Part shown: positions 8,985 through 24,131 of the stretch, in pieces
Numbering within the stretch: the first letter of the stretch is position 1
Layout: each line of letters starts with the position of its first letter
From: Leifsonia sp. TF02-11
Lineage (GTDB): Bacteria > Actinomycetota > Actinomycetes > Actinomycetales > Microbacteriaceae
NCBI RefSeq assembly: GCF_017565305.1
Contig: NZ_JAGEKP010000013.1
Span: 124,001 to 188,000 of the forward strand
Length of the DNA stretch: 64,000 bases
Direction of reading: 5' to 3'
Program-made: the position numbers and the translations under genes
Notes under the pieces: model-generated
The model's database searches: none
What the model was told of the DNA's origin: nothing
The model's input: only the letters and a program-made list of their open reading frames with translations

Positions 8985-9761
8985 ATGGAGCCCATCGCCG
9001 AGCGGCGCAGTGTCGACCTCAACAGCGACCTAGGCGAGTCGTTCGGAGCCTGGACGATGGGTGACGACGCCGCGATGCTGCGGCTGGTGACGAGCGCGAA
9101 CGTGGCGTGCGGGTTCCATGGCGGCGACCCCTCCACGATGCGGGCCACCTGCAGTCTCGCGGCCGAGAACGGCGTGACCGTCGGAGCGCACGTCTCCTAC
9201 CGTGACCTCGCGGGCTTCGGCCGACGCAGCATGGCGGTGCCGCCGGCAGAGCTGCGCGACGAGGTGACCTACCAGCTGGCGGCGCTCGCCGGAGTGGCAC
9301 GGGTGGCCGGCACAGCCGTGCGGTACGTCAAGCCGCACGGCGCCCTCTACAACCGCATCGTGGACGACGAGGAGCAGGCGGCGGCGGTGGTGGAGGCCGT
9401 CGCCGCGTTCGATCCGGGGCTCCCGCTGCTCGGCCTGACCGGCTCGGCGGTCGAACGCGCGGCTGTCGCCCACGGCCTCCGGTTCGTGGGTGAGGCGTTC
9501 GTCGACCGCGGCTACCGGGCCGACGGTACTCTGGTGCCGCGCTCCCAACCAGGAGCGGTGCTCTCGGACGTCGAGACGATCGCCGCCCGGGCCGTGCGCC
9601 TGGCCGCCGACGGCACCGTGGAGGCCGTCGACGGCACCCGGATCGCCGTCACAGCGAGCTCGCTGTGCGTACATGGCGACACCCCCGGCGCCGTGGCGAT
9701 GGCGGAGGCCGTGCGGCGCGGCCTGGAGCGCGCGGGCATCGCCGTGGAAGCCTTCGTCTGA
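8985..9761 (+). CDS. pxpA: 5-oxoprolinase subunit A (LamB/YcsF family)
   Basis: 258 residues. The family signature is complete: VDLNSDLGESFGAW at the N-terminus, NVACGFHGGDP, GAHVSYRDLAGFGRR, VKPHGALYN and EAFVDRGYRADGTL. Together with PxpB and PxpC it forms the ATP-dependent prokaryotic 5-oxoprolinase, which opens pyroglutamate to glutamate. ATG at 8985 is chosen because it lies just after the upstream stop and gives the usual family N-terminus; the few bases between suggest translational coupling. Confidence 0.95.
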   Translation: MEPIAERRSVDLNSDLGESFGAWTMGDDAAMLRLVTSANVACGFHGGDPSTMRATCSLAAENGVTVGAHVSYRDLAGFGRRSMAVPPAELRDEVTYQLAALAGVARVAGTAVRYVKPHGALYNRIVDDEEQAAAVVEAVAAFDPGLPLLGLTGSAVERAAVAHGLRFVGEAFVDRGYRADGTLVPRSQPGAVLSDVETIAARAVRLAADGTVEAVDGTRIAVTASSLCVHGDTPGAVAMAEAVRRGLERAGIAVEAFV

Positions 9762-9781
9762 TCGTGGAGGTGAAGGACGAC

Positions 9782-10426
9782 GTGACGTTGCGGGTCCTCG
9801 GCTACGGCGACCGCGCCCTGCTCATCGAGGTGGACGCCGCGGGCGCCGACGCGGGCGCCGGATCGGATGCGGTGCTCGGCATGTTCCGCGCGCTCGACCG
9901 CACCCGCCCGCCCGGTGTCGTGGACCTCGTGCCGGCGGCGCGGACCATCGCCGTCCTGCTCGATCCGCGCGTGCTGCCTCCCGCCGCTGCGCGCGCGTGG
10001 ATCGAGCGCACGGCGCCGGAGCCTCCCGCCGCGGCGGCCGACGAGCTGGTGGAGCTCGCCGTCCGCTACGACGGCGACGACCTCGCCGAGGTCGCCGCGC
10101 TGCTCGGCATCACGCCCCGGGAGGTCGTCGAGCGGCACACCGCCTCCCGGTGGCGCGTGGCCTTCGGCGGCTTCGCCCCGGGCTTCGCCTACCTGGTGAC
10201 CGACCACGACGGCCTGCGCGTGCCGCGCCGGGCCACACCGAGAACCGCCGTGCCCGCCGGTTCCGTCGGGCTCGCCGGCGAGTTCAGCGGCGTGTACCCG
10301 CGGTCGAGTCCCGGAGGCTGGCAGCTCATCGGTCGCACGGATGCCGCCCTGTGGGACGTTCGCGCCGACCCGCCTGCGCTGCTCCGCCCCGGCGTGGAGG
10401 TGCGGTTCGTGGAGGTCGCGCCGTGA
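9782..10426 (+). CDS. pxpB: 5-oxoprolinase subunit B (KipI-like)
   Basis: 214 residues. YGDRALLIEVD near the N-terminus, then FGGFAPGFAYLVT and VPRRATPRTAVPAGSVGLAG, identify the allophanate hydrolase subunit 1 / KipI family; GLAGEFSGVYPRSSPGGW follows. GTG at 9782 is preferred over GTGs at 9764 and 9770, since AAGG lies five bases upstream and the protein then begins at the usual point. The gene starts 20 bp after pxpA and overlaps pxpC by four bases. Confidence 0.92.
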   Translation: MTLRVLGYGDRALLIEVDAAGADAGAGSDAVLGMFRALDRTRPPGVVDLVPAARTIAVLLDPRVLPPAAARAWIERTAPEPPAAAADELVELAVRYDGDDLAEVAALLGITPREVVERHTASRWRVAFGGFAPGFAYLVTDHDGLRVPRRATPRTAVPAGSVGLAGEFSGVYPRSSPGGWQLIGRTDAALWDVRADPPALLRPGVEVRFVEVAP

Positions 10427-11337
10427 GCGGCGAGCGGGGGATCCGTGTGCTCACCCCCGGCCCGCTGGCGTTGATCGAGGATCTCGGCCGGTCCGGGCAC
10501 GCGGCCGTCGGGGTGAGCCCGTCCGGTGCGCTCGACCGCGGCGCGCTCGGACTGGCGAACCGGCTGGTCGGCAACCCCGAGTCGGCGGCCGGGGTCGAGC
10601 TCCTGCTCGGCGGCTTCGCCGCACGGTTCGAGACGCCGGCCTGGTTCGCCGTGACCGGAGCTGCGTCGCGGCTGCTGCTCGACGGCCGTCCGGTCGACGC
10701 GCGCACCGCCGTGCACGCGGCGTCCGGCACCGAGTTGCGGGTCGCGCAGCCGGCCGCCGGCATGCGGAGCTACCTCGCCGTGCGCGGGGGCATCGAGGGG
10801 GAGTCCGTGCTCGGCTCCCGCTCGCGCGACACCCTGTCCGGGTTGGGGCCGCCGCCGCTGAAGGCCGGTGACCTCCTCGCAATCGGCGCGGAGCCGGGAA
10901 CGCCGGTTCCCGCCGTCGACTTCGTCCCGATCTTCGAGCCGGGGGAAGCCGTCGCCGAGGTGCGCGCACACCGCGGCCCTCGTGCGGACTGGTTCACCCC
11001 GGAGGCTCTCGACGCGTTCTTCACCGTGGAGTGGCGCGTGAGCGCAGAAGGCGACCGCGTGGGAGTGCGACTCGATCCGCCGCGCACGCCGTCGCATGCC
11101 GCAGGCGTCGAGCCCGCGGCTCCCGTGCTGCTCGAGCGCTCCGTGTCCCGCGAGCTGCCGAGCGAGCCCATGGTCGCCGGGGCCGTTCAGGTCTCACCGG
11201 ACGGCCGGCCCACCGTCCTCCTCGCCGACCATCCCGTGACCGGCGGCTACCCGGTCATCGCGGTCGTGGCCGACCGCTCGCTCGACGCGTTCGCGCAGCT
11301 GCGGCCCGGACACGCCGTGCTCTTCCGCCACGCGTGA
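10423..11337 (+). CDS. pxpC: 5-oxoprolinase subunit C (KipA-like, biotin-dependent carboxylase-like)
   Basis: 304 residues, allophanate hydrolase subunit 2 family. Recognised by LTPGPLALIEDLGRSGH, GVSPSGALDRGALGLANRLVGN, LLLGGFAARFE, YLAVRGGIEGESVLGSRSRD and the C-terminal LADHPVTGGYPVIAVV. GTG at 10423 overlaps the pxpB stop as GTGA, so translation is coupled. It ends 6 bp before the end of a convergent minus-strand gene with no obvious terminator between. Confidence 0.93.
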   Translation: MSGERGIRVLTPGPLALIEDLGRSGHAAVGVSPSGALDRGALGLANRLVGNPESAAGVELLLGGFAARFETPAWFAVTGAASRLLLDGRPVDARTAVHAASGTELRVAQPAAGMRSYLAVRGGIEGESVLGSRSRDTLSGLGPPPLKAGDLLAIGAEPGTPVPAVDFVPIFEPGEAVAEVRAHRGPRADWFTPEALDAFFTVEWRVSAEGDRVGVRLDPPRTPSHAAGVEPAAPVLLERSVSRELPSEPMVAGAVQVSPDGRPTVLLADHPVTGGYPVIAVVADRSLDAFAQLRPGHAVLFRHA

Positions 11338-11343
11338 CGCCCG

Positions 11344-12219
11344 TCAGTCGCGCCGCGTGCCGCTCTGGAAGATACTGCGTGCGGGCGGCGGCGACGGGAC
11401 GCTGGTCTGGTCGGTCACGATGGGAGCGCCGGCGGCGAACGTGCGCAGCTCCTCGCCGGCGACGGCCTTCGCGGGATGCGGTCCGCTCGCCAGGAGCCGT
11501 GGCAGCCACTCCAGCGGCAGCGGCGAGTTCGAGCCCACCAGCACGACATTCCCGAAGCGCCGCCCCTTGAGCACCTGCGTCTCTGCCAGGGCGGCCACAT
11601 TCTCGACGACAGCGCCGAGCGTCGACACCTGGCTGCGTGCGAACGTCAGCGGCGGACCGTCGGCGACGTTGACGAGGACGATGCCGTCCGGCTTCAGCAG
11701 CGACACCGCCGAGCGGTAGAACTCAACACTGGTCACGTGCGCGGGCGTCCGCGAGCCGCTGAAGATGTCGACGACCAGCAGATCGACCTCCCCGCGGAGG
11801 CCCGCTGGAAGCTTGCCGACGACCTCCCGGGCGTCGCCGTGCCGGATGCGGATCTGCGCGTAGCGCGGCAGCGGGAGGTTCTCGCGGACCAGGTCGACCA
11901 ACCGGCTCTCGAGTTCGACCACCTGCTGCCGCGAGCCCGGCCTGGTGTAGGCGACATAGCGGGGGAGCGTCAGAGCGCCGGCACCCAGGTGCACGGCGGT
12001 GATCGGCTGCCCCGGCTCGCCGATGAGGTCGATCACATTGCCCATCCGCTGCACGTACTCGAAGAACAGCCGGCTCGGGTCGTCCAGGTCGACGTGCGAC
12101 TGCGGGGTCCCGTCGACGATCAGCTGGTACGCCCCTGGCACGAACCGGTCGGGCTCGATGCTGGCGAGGTAGCCGCTCTCGGCGAGGACCACCGACGGGA
12201 CCGACGGGTTCTGGGACAC
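11344..12219 (-). CDS. Spermidine synthase-like methyltransferase-fold protein
   Basis: 291 residues with a GTG start. A Rossmann fold is visible: VHLGAGALTLPRYVA (nucleotide-binding loop), VVELESRLVDLVRENLPL, RIRHGDAREVV and DLLVVDIFSGSRTPAHVTS, all at spermidine-synthase positions. Actinobacteria often carry such proteins without proven polyamine synthase activity, so substrate and reaction stay open. No membrane segments are seen, unlike the membrane-fused variants of the family. It is monocistronic as far as the window shows. Confidence 0.75.
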   Translation of the reverse strand: MSQNPSVPSVVLAESGYLASIEPDRFVPGAYQLIVDGTPQSHVDLDDPSRLFFEYVQRMGNVIDLIGEPGQPITAVHLGAGALTLPRYVAYTRPGSRQQVVELESRLVDLVRENLPLPRYAQIRIRHGDAREVVGKLPAGLRGEVDLLVVDIFSGSRTPAHVTSVEFYRSAVSLLKPDGIVLVNVADGPPLTFARSQVSTLGAVVENVAALAETQVLKGRRFGNVVLVGSNSPLPLEWLPRLLASGPHPAKAVAGEELRTFAAGAPIVTDQTSVPSPPPARSIFQSGTRRD

Positions 12220-12380
12220 GCGTCCAGCGTAGCCGCGGACGCCGCTGCGCCGCCGACGGCCTCCACCCGATCTCCACCCGCGTCTCCACCCGGTCTCCGC
12301 CGCCGGGCGGTGCCGCCGGCGGCGCCCGTCGACGACGCTGGGGGAGTGGCCGGATCCTCCGGCCGGAAGGAACGACCCCC

Positions 12381-12899
12381 ATGACCGTCCAGACGCTGAC
12401 CAACGCGATCCTCATCCTGCTGCTGATCTGCTGGGTCGGCTACCGGCAGCTCACCTGGCGCCCGGTGTCGATCGCCAAAATGTGGCGATTCCCCGCGATC
12501 ATGACCGTCGTCGGGCTGGTGACGATCGGGCAGCAGGTCAAGCCGTCTTCGCTCACTCCGCTGGACATCGCCGTGGTCGCCGGCGAGCTCGTGCTGTCGC
12601 TCGGCGTCGGCGCGTGGATGGGCGCGATCGCGCACTTCCGCCGCCTCGAGAACCCCGTGCAGGTCGGCAAAGACGCCCGTTACGTCGCCACGTACGAGTC
12701 GCGCACCGGAGTGCTGGGGATGGTGCTCTGGGTCGTCGTGATCGGCATCCGCATCGGCGTCGATGTGCTCGCCTCCGCCGCCGGATCGCACCTGGTGACC
12801 GCCACCGGCGTCATCTTCCTCGTCTTCGCCGCCAACCGCGCCGCCCGGACCGCCGTCTTCGCGGCGCGTCTCGATCGACACGCCGCGCTCGCCGCATGA
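12381..12899 (+). CDS. Small integral membrane protein (possibly DUF1453/CcdC-like)
   Basis: 172 residues with about five hydrophobic segments, the first being LTNAILILLLICWVGYRQL. A GGAAGGA ribosome site precedes the ATG. The pattern of short helices and the WRP motif after the first helix recall the DUF1453/CcdC family, but I am not certain. It ends 7 bp before the sensor kinase and may form an operon with it, perhaps as an accessory or a target of that two-component system. Confidence 0.7.
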   Translation: MTVQTLTNAILILLLICWVGYRQLTWRPVSIAKMWRFPAIMTVVGLVTIGQQVKPSSLTPLDIAVVAGELVLSLGVGAWMGAIAHFRRLENPVQVGKDARYVATYESRTGVLGMVLWVVVIGIRIGVDVLASAAGSHLVTATGVIFLVFAANRAARTAVFAARLDRHAALAA

Positions 12900-12906
12900 T
12901 GGTGTC

Positions 12907-14073
12907 GTGGACTTCTGGACCAGGCCGGGGCTGCTGGCCCTCACACTGAACCTGCTCGGCGCCGCCGCCATCGGCTGGTCGCTGCTGCGCACCCACACCG
13001 AGGACCGCCCGGTGTGGGTGCTCGTCGTCGCGTTCGTCTCCCTCGCCGCGTGGGTCCTCCGTTCGACGATGAGCTTCGCCGGTCGGGGCCGGCGCACCGC
13101 CCTGGTGCTGAGCCTCGTCGCCGCGGTCACCGGCGCGTTCGTCGCGCCGGCCACCGACGGCCTCGCGATCGTCCCCGCGGCCGTGGCCGTGCTGTACCTG
13201 ATCGGCGACCCCGAGCGACCCCTGCAGCTGGGCGGGGCCGTCGCTGTGGCCTCCGCCGCGCTGGTCGCCGTCGGCGCCGTGCCGTTCGGGTCGCCCGTCA
13301 CCGCAGTGCTCGGCGAGATGGCCGGCATCGTGCTGGCCGCGTTCGCCGGGCTGAGCCGGCGCCAGTTCCGCACCACAGAGGAACAGGCGGCGCTGCTGCG
13401 CGAGCGCGACCTCGAGATGCGCGAGGAAGCCGCCCGTGTGGCCATCGCCCGCGACCTGCACGACGTGCTCGCGCACAGCCTGGGCGGCCTCGTCATCCAG
13501 CTCGACGCGGTCGACGCGCTGTTGGAGGCCGGTGACGCCGAAGCGGCGCGCGACCGGGTCGTGGTCGCGCGCGGCCTCGCGGCCGACGGGCTGGCGGAGG
13601 CGCGCAGGGCCGTCGCCGCTCTGCGCGATCCCGACCGCACGGCGGAGGAGGCGACCGTGACCCCGGCCGACTTCCGCGCCACCCTCGACGACCTCGTCGC
13701 CGCCCACCGCACGCTCGGCGGCACGGCCGACCTCTGCGTGGCCGGTGAACCGCGGCCGCTGAGCGCGCGTCAGGCGACGGCGTTGCAGCGCGCCCTGCAG
13801 GAGGCGCTGAGCAACGCGCGCAAGCACGCCCCCGGCGCTCCGGTCGACGCAGGGCTCGACTGGCAGACTGGGCGGGTGCTGCTCACCGTCTCCTCTCCGC
13901 TGGTCGCCTCGCGCGTCGCGGCGGCCCCGGTCTCCGAGCTCGCGGTCTCCGGCGGAGGCCACGGCCTCGAGGGGATGCGCGAGCGCTTCGCCGCGCTGCC
14001 GCTCGGCGGCTCCGTCGCCGCGTCTTCCGCGGACGGCCGGTTCACGGTGACGGCCGAGGCGAGGCTGGCATGA
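12907..14073 (+). CDS. Sensor histidine kinase, NarL/HisKA_3 family
   Basis: 388 residues. Five or so N-terminal membrane helices (to about residue 140) are followed by a dimerisation/phosphoacceptor helix containing ARDLHDVLAHSLGGL, with the conserved His near residue 184, and a HATPase domain (LQEALSNARKHAPGA N-box; GGGHGLEGMRERFAALP G-box). There is no large extracellular loop, so the signal is probably sensed in the membrane. GTG at 12907 has CATGAT six bases upstream, which could be a -10 of a leaderless transcript. It overlaps the response regulator by four bases (ATGA). Confidence 0.9.
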   Translation: MDFWTRPGLLALTLNLLGAAAIGWSLLRTHTEDRPVWVLVVAFVSLAAWVLRSTMSFAGRGRRTALVLSLVAAVTGAFVAPATDGLAIVPAAVAVLYLIGDPERPLQLGGAVAVASAALVAVGAVPFGSPVTAVLGEMAGIVLAAFAGLSRRQFRTTEEQAALLRERDLEMREEAARVAIARDLHDVLAHSLGGLVIQLDAVDALLEAGDAEAARDRVVVARGLAADGLAEARRAVAALRDPDRTAEEATVTPADFRATLDDLVAAHRTLGGTADLCVAGEPRPLSARQATALQRALQEALSNARKHAPGAPVDAGLDWQTGRVLLTVSSPLVASRVAAAPVSELAVSGGGHGLEGMRERFAALPLGGSVAASSADGRFTVTAEARLA

Positions 14074-14747
14074 GCGCCGCCCTCCCCGACGCCGAGTCCC
14101 CGATCCGTGTCGTCGTCGCGGACGACCAGGCGATCATCCGCGACGGGCTGGTCACCGTGCTCGGACTCCTGCCCGACGTGGAGGTCGTCGGTGCGGCCGC
14201 CGACGGCGCGGAAGCCGTGGCGCTCGCGGTGTCCGAACGTCCCGACGTCGTGCTGATGGATCTGCGCATGCCGGTGGTCGACGGCGTCGGCGCGACGGAA
14301 CGCATCACGCGGGACGCACCCGGCGTCGCCGTGCTGGTGCTGACCACCTTCGCCGACGACGAGTCGATCCTCACCGCGCTGCGCGCCGGCGCGCGCGGCT
14401 ACCTGACGAAGGACGCGGGCCGTGCCGAGCTGGCCGCGGCCGTGCGCGCCGTCGCCCGCGGGCAGTCCACGTTCGCCCCGGAGGTCGGCGCCCGCATCAT
14501 CGGCTCGCTGACCTCGGCGGTGCCCGCCGGCGCGGCCGATCGGCCGGACGGCCTCGTCGCCCGGTTCCCGACACTCACCAGGCGGGAGGCCGAGGTGCTC
14601 GCCCTGGTCGCCGACGGTCTCAGCAACGGCGAGATCGCTGGCACCCTCTTCGTCGGCACCGCCACGGTCAAGACCCACATCAACGCCATCTTCGCCAAGC
14701 TCGGGGTCCAGTCCCGTGCCCAGGCCATCGCGCTCGTCCGTTCCTGA
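14070..14747 (+). CDS. NarL-family response regulator
   Basis: 225 residues. The receiver domain has the acidic pair (VVADDQ), the phosphoacceptor Asp in DVVLMDLRMP and the conserved Lys in GYLTKDAG. The C-terminal LuxR-type helix-turn-helix is complete (LTRREAEVLALVADGLSNGEI, TVKTHINAIFAKLGV). It is the partner of the kinase encoded immediately upstream, with which it is translationally coupled. Target genes cannot be told from the sequence; the membrane protein gene at 12381 is a plausible one. Confidence 0.93.
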   Translation: MSAALPDAESPIRVVVADDQAIIRDGLVTVLGLLPDVEVVGAAADGAEAVALAVSERPDVVLMDLRMPVVDGVGATERITRDAPGVAVLVLTTFADDESILTALRAGARGYLTKDAGRAELAAAVRAVARGQSTFAPEVGARIIGSLTSAVPAGAADRPDGLVARFPTLTRREAEVLALVADGLSNGEIAGTLFVGTATVKTHINAIFAKLGVQSRAQAIALVRS

Positions 14748-14776
14748 CCCGTCCCCCTGTGCCCGGCGACTGCGGT

Positions 14777-14806
14777 GGAGGAGGATGTGGCGGAGGAGGA
14801 TGTGGC
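14777..14806 (+). repeat. 15-bp tandem duplication carrying the ribosome binding site
   Basis: Two exact adjacent copies of GGAGGAGGATGTGGC (14777-14791 and 14792-14806) stand directly before the ATG at 14808. Each copy contains a strong GGAGGAGG, so the next gene has a duplicated Shine-Dalgarno sequence; the second copy has ideal eight-base spacing. Confidence 0.8.
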
Positions 14807-14807
14807 C

Positions 14808-15839
14808 ATGGCGGATCGGGTGCTGGTGACGGGCGGGTCGGGTTTCGTCGGGGCGCACTGCGTGCTCGCGGCGCTGGAGGCGGGCTACGACGTCCGCACC
14901 ACCGTCCGATCGCCGCAGCGCGCGGCGGACGTGCGCTCGCAGTTGGCGGCGGGCGGCCTCCCGGATGCCGGCGACCGCCTGGAGTTCGCCGTCGCCGACC
15001 TCCTCGACGACGCCGGCTGGGCGGACGCGGTCGCCGGCTGCCGGTACGTGCTGCACGTCGCCTCCCCGTTCCCGATGACCGAGCCGAAGGATCCCGACGA
15101 GCTGGTGCGCCCGGCCAGGGAGGGTGCTCTGCGGGTGCTTCGCGCCGCTCGCGACGCGGGGGTGGAGCGGGTCGTCCTCACCTCGTCGTTCGCCGCGATC
15201 GGCTACGGTCACGCGCCCACGAAGCGCCCGTTCACGGAGGTCGACTGGACCGAGCTCGACAGCGGCCGCCCGATCAGCGCCTACGTCCGCTCCAAGACGC
15301 TGGCCGAGCGGGCCGCCTGGGATTTCGTCGAGAAGGAGGGTGCAGACCTCCAGCTCGCCACCGTCAATCCGGTCGGCATCCTCGGCCCGGTGCTCGGCCC
15401 CGACTACTCCAGCTCCGTCGAGCTGGTCAAGCTCGTGAAGGAGGGCCGCCTCCCGCGCCTGCCCGACGTGTACTTCGGCGTCGTCGACGTGCGCGATGTG
15501 GCCGGCCTGCACCTGCTCGCGATGACCCGTCCCGAAGCCGCGGGCGAGCGGTTCCTCGCGACGGCGGGGGATGCCCTGAGCGCCCCGGAGCTCGCGCTGC
15601 TGATCCGCGGCCACCTCGGCTCGCCTGCCGGCGACCGGGTGCGCACCGGCGTGATGCCGACCTGGGTGGTCACGGCAGCCGCCCCGTTCAGCCGGCGCGT
15701 CCGCGGCTCACTGGCCGACATCGGCGTCTATCGCAACGGCTCCTCGCACAAGGCGAGGAGCCTGCTCGGCTGGGAGCCGCGGTCGCGCGAGGAGGCCGTC
15801 TTCGCGACGGTCGACTCCCTCCCGCCGCGCCTGCGCTAG
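14808..15839 (+). CDS. NAD-dependent epimerase / dihydroflavonol-reductase-like extended SDR
   Basis: 343 residues. VLVTGGSGFVGAHCV is the glycine-rich dinucleotide loop, ISAYVRSKTLAE supplies the Tyr-x3-Lys catalytic pair and VVLTSSFAAIGYG the serine strand. NPVGILGPVLGPDYSSS and the overall length match dihydroflavonol-4-reductase-like enzymes of bacteria, which reduce aldehydes or ketones with NADPH; the substrate is unknown. The ATG at 14808 is preferred over a GTG at 14775, because the latter would translate the duplicated ribosome site. Confidence 0.85.
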   Translation: MADRVLVTGGSGFVGAHCVLAALEAGYDVRTTVRSPQRAADVRSQLAAGGLPDAGDRLEFAVADLLDDAGWADAVAGCRYVLHVASPFPMTEPKDPDELVRPAREGALRVLRAARDAGVERVVLTSSFAAIGYGHAPTKRPFTEVDWTELDSGRPISAYVRSKTLAERAAWDFVEKEGADLQLATVNPVGILGPVLGPDYSSSVELVKLVKEGRLPRLPDVYFGVVDVRDVAGLHLLAMTRPEAAGERFLATAGDALSAPELALLIRGHLGSPAGDRVRTGVMPTWVVTAAAPFSRRVRGSLADIGVYRNGSSHKARSLLGWEPRSREEAVFATVDSLPPRLR

Positions 15840-16159
15840 CCTGGCAATCCACCCAGAGAATCGCCCGCGCAGATCCGGGAATATCGGGGCGTCCGCGCGG
15901 TTATACACCGAGACTGCGGCCCGGGTCAAGAAAAGACTGGACACGGCGCGTCAGTTTGACATATAGTGGTTCTTTGCGCTCCCAGCGCACACCCTTGCCT
16001 TCATATTGCGGTCGGCTCTGACTTTCCACGCACGCGTCTGGGCCCGGTTCACCGGGTCAGATACGGCGCCGCGCGACGTGTCTGGGAGTCCTCGTCCCTC
16101 ATAACACCACATCTCGACCGACAGTAACTGGCCCGACGGGGCCCACGGAGGTTATTTCC
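15840..16159 (+). other. Intergenic region and rpoB leader
   Basis: No gene is visible in these 320 bases. They hold the likely rpoB promoter (see 15938-15967) and a predicted 5' untranslated leader of about 185 bases, which ends in a GGAGG ribosome site eight bases before the rpoB TTG. I see no clear terminator for the upstream epimerase gene. Confidence 0.6.
15938..15967 (+). promoter_or_regulatory. Probable rpoBC promoter
   Basis: TGGACA (15938-15943) and TATAGT (15962-15967) are separated by 18 bases, close to the housekeeping sigma consensus. A second TTGACA overlaps the spacer and the -10 box at 15956. Start of transcription would be near 15974. Confidence 0.6.
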
Positions 16160-19657
<3,498 letters not shown>

Positions 19658-19705
19658 GCGCCAGCCAGACCCAACTGACGAATCTTTCTAGGAGAGAGTT
19701 AAACA

Positions 19706-23581
<3,876 letters not shown>

Positions 23582-23601
23582 CGTTGAGGTAGTCCGTATC
23601 A

Positions 23602-23633
23602 CGAAGGCCCCCGGCATATGCCGGGGGCCTTCG
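23602..23633 (+). terminator. rpoBC terminator
   Basis: A perfect 32-bp palindrome starting CGAAGGCCCCCGGC, 20 bp after the rpoC stop. It folds into a G+C-rich stem of at least 14 pairs with an ATAT tip. No long T-run follows (TCGTCGTT), as is usual in high-GC actinobacteria. Confidence 0.85.
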
Positions 23634-23668
23634 TCGTTGCAGGCGTCGCGGTGCGCGACAATAGAACC

Positions 23669-23896
23669 GTGTGGAGGCTTCTGGAGTACACGGACACGGT
23701 CGGCCGCTCGATGCTGGGTTTCGCCGGCGTCGCGCTCGTGGTGGCCGTCGTGAGCTTCGTTGTGGGTATCGTCCAGGCGACCACCGGTAACGCCGCAGGA
23801 ACCCTCCCGTTCTGGCTGACGACCATGGGCTGCGCCGTGCTCGGCGGCATCCTCGTCTATCTCGCCAGCCGCCGCGGAGACATCCGCCGCCGCTGA
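23669..23896 (+). CDS. Small two-helix membrane protein, leaderless
   Basis: 75 residues from the GTG at 23669 (VWRLLEYTDTVGRSM). Two hydrophobic helices follow (LGFAGVALVVAVVSFVVGIV and FWLTTMGCAVLGGILVYLAS), then a basic tail RRGDIRRR that should lie inside the cell. GACAAT (23657-23662) ends six bases before the GTG and fits a -10 box, so the mRNA is probably leaderless. In-frame starts further upstream overlap the rpoC terminator and are unlikely. I do not recognise the family. Confidence 0.6.
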   Translation: MWRLLEYTDTVGRSMLGFAGVALVVAVVSFVVGIVQATTGNAAGTLPFWLTTMGCAVLGGILVYLASRRGDIRRR

Positions 23897-23897
23897 C

Positions 23898-23961
23898 CAT
23901 CGCTTCCTCACTTTCTCCCGCAAAACGCGGGCTGCGGGCGGGAGGAAGTGAGGAAGTGATG
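23898..23961. repeat. 24-bp imperfect inverted repeat
   Basis: Arms at 23898-23921 and 23938-23961 pair at 22 of 24 positions around a 16-base loop; the core of the arm is CTTCCTCACTTTCTCCCG. It starts 2 bp after the stop of the small membrane protein. It may terminate that transcript, but the length and CTTCCTCA repeats within the arms also fit a mobile intergenic palindrome. Confidence 0.6.
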
Positions 23962-24034
23962 GCTGCACGGCGCTGGCCCCCGCGCGTGGGGCACCCGCAC
24001 GCGGGGCTGTTCCGCATGTCGCGGCGGCGGATAC

Positions 24035-24108
24035 GGTGACAAAGCTTCGCCCCGCCCGGAGTCTCGCCCGGGCGACGGCGGTGCCCTGTCGTCACCCGAA
24101 GCGACAGG
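24035..24108 (+). promoter_or_regulatory. Structured leader upstream of pilB with mutually exclusive helices
   Basis: GGTGAC (24035-24040) can pair with GTCACC (24091-24096), and GCTTCG (24044-24049) with CGAAGC (24097-24102). Both pairings compete with a local hairpin CCTGTCG/CGACAGG (24085-24091 with 24102-24108). A further hairpin CGCCCG/CGGGCG lies between (24053-24074). The AGGAGG ribosome site of pilB begins 12 bases downstream, at 24120. Such alternative folds are what a cis-regulatory RNA would need; no known riboswitch consensus is matched. Confidence 0.35.
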
Positions 24109-24131
24109 ACTTCTATCCGAGGAGGTCCCTT

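Noticed and set aside
7001-9148. A 715-codon minus-strand frame spanning SprT-like, GNAT and CGNR genes
   Set aside because: It overlaps well-supported genes on both strands; the true minus-strand gene there is the GNAT gene in another frame.
13770-15614. A 614-codon minus-strand frame opposite the kinase, regulator and epimerase genes
   Set aside because: It crosses three well-supported genes and reads as His/Asp/Arg-rich shadow.
24035-24108. Identification of the pilB leader as a known GEMM cyclic di-GMP riboswitch
   Set aside because: Only GACAAAGC resembles the core. The GNRA-capped hairpin before it and the closing GGGTTNCCGA-type element are not found, so only an unclassified leader is claimed.
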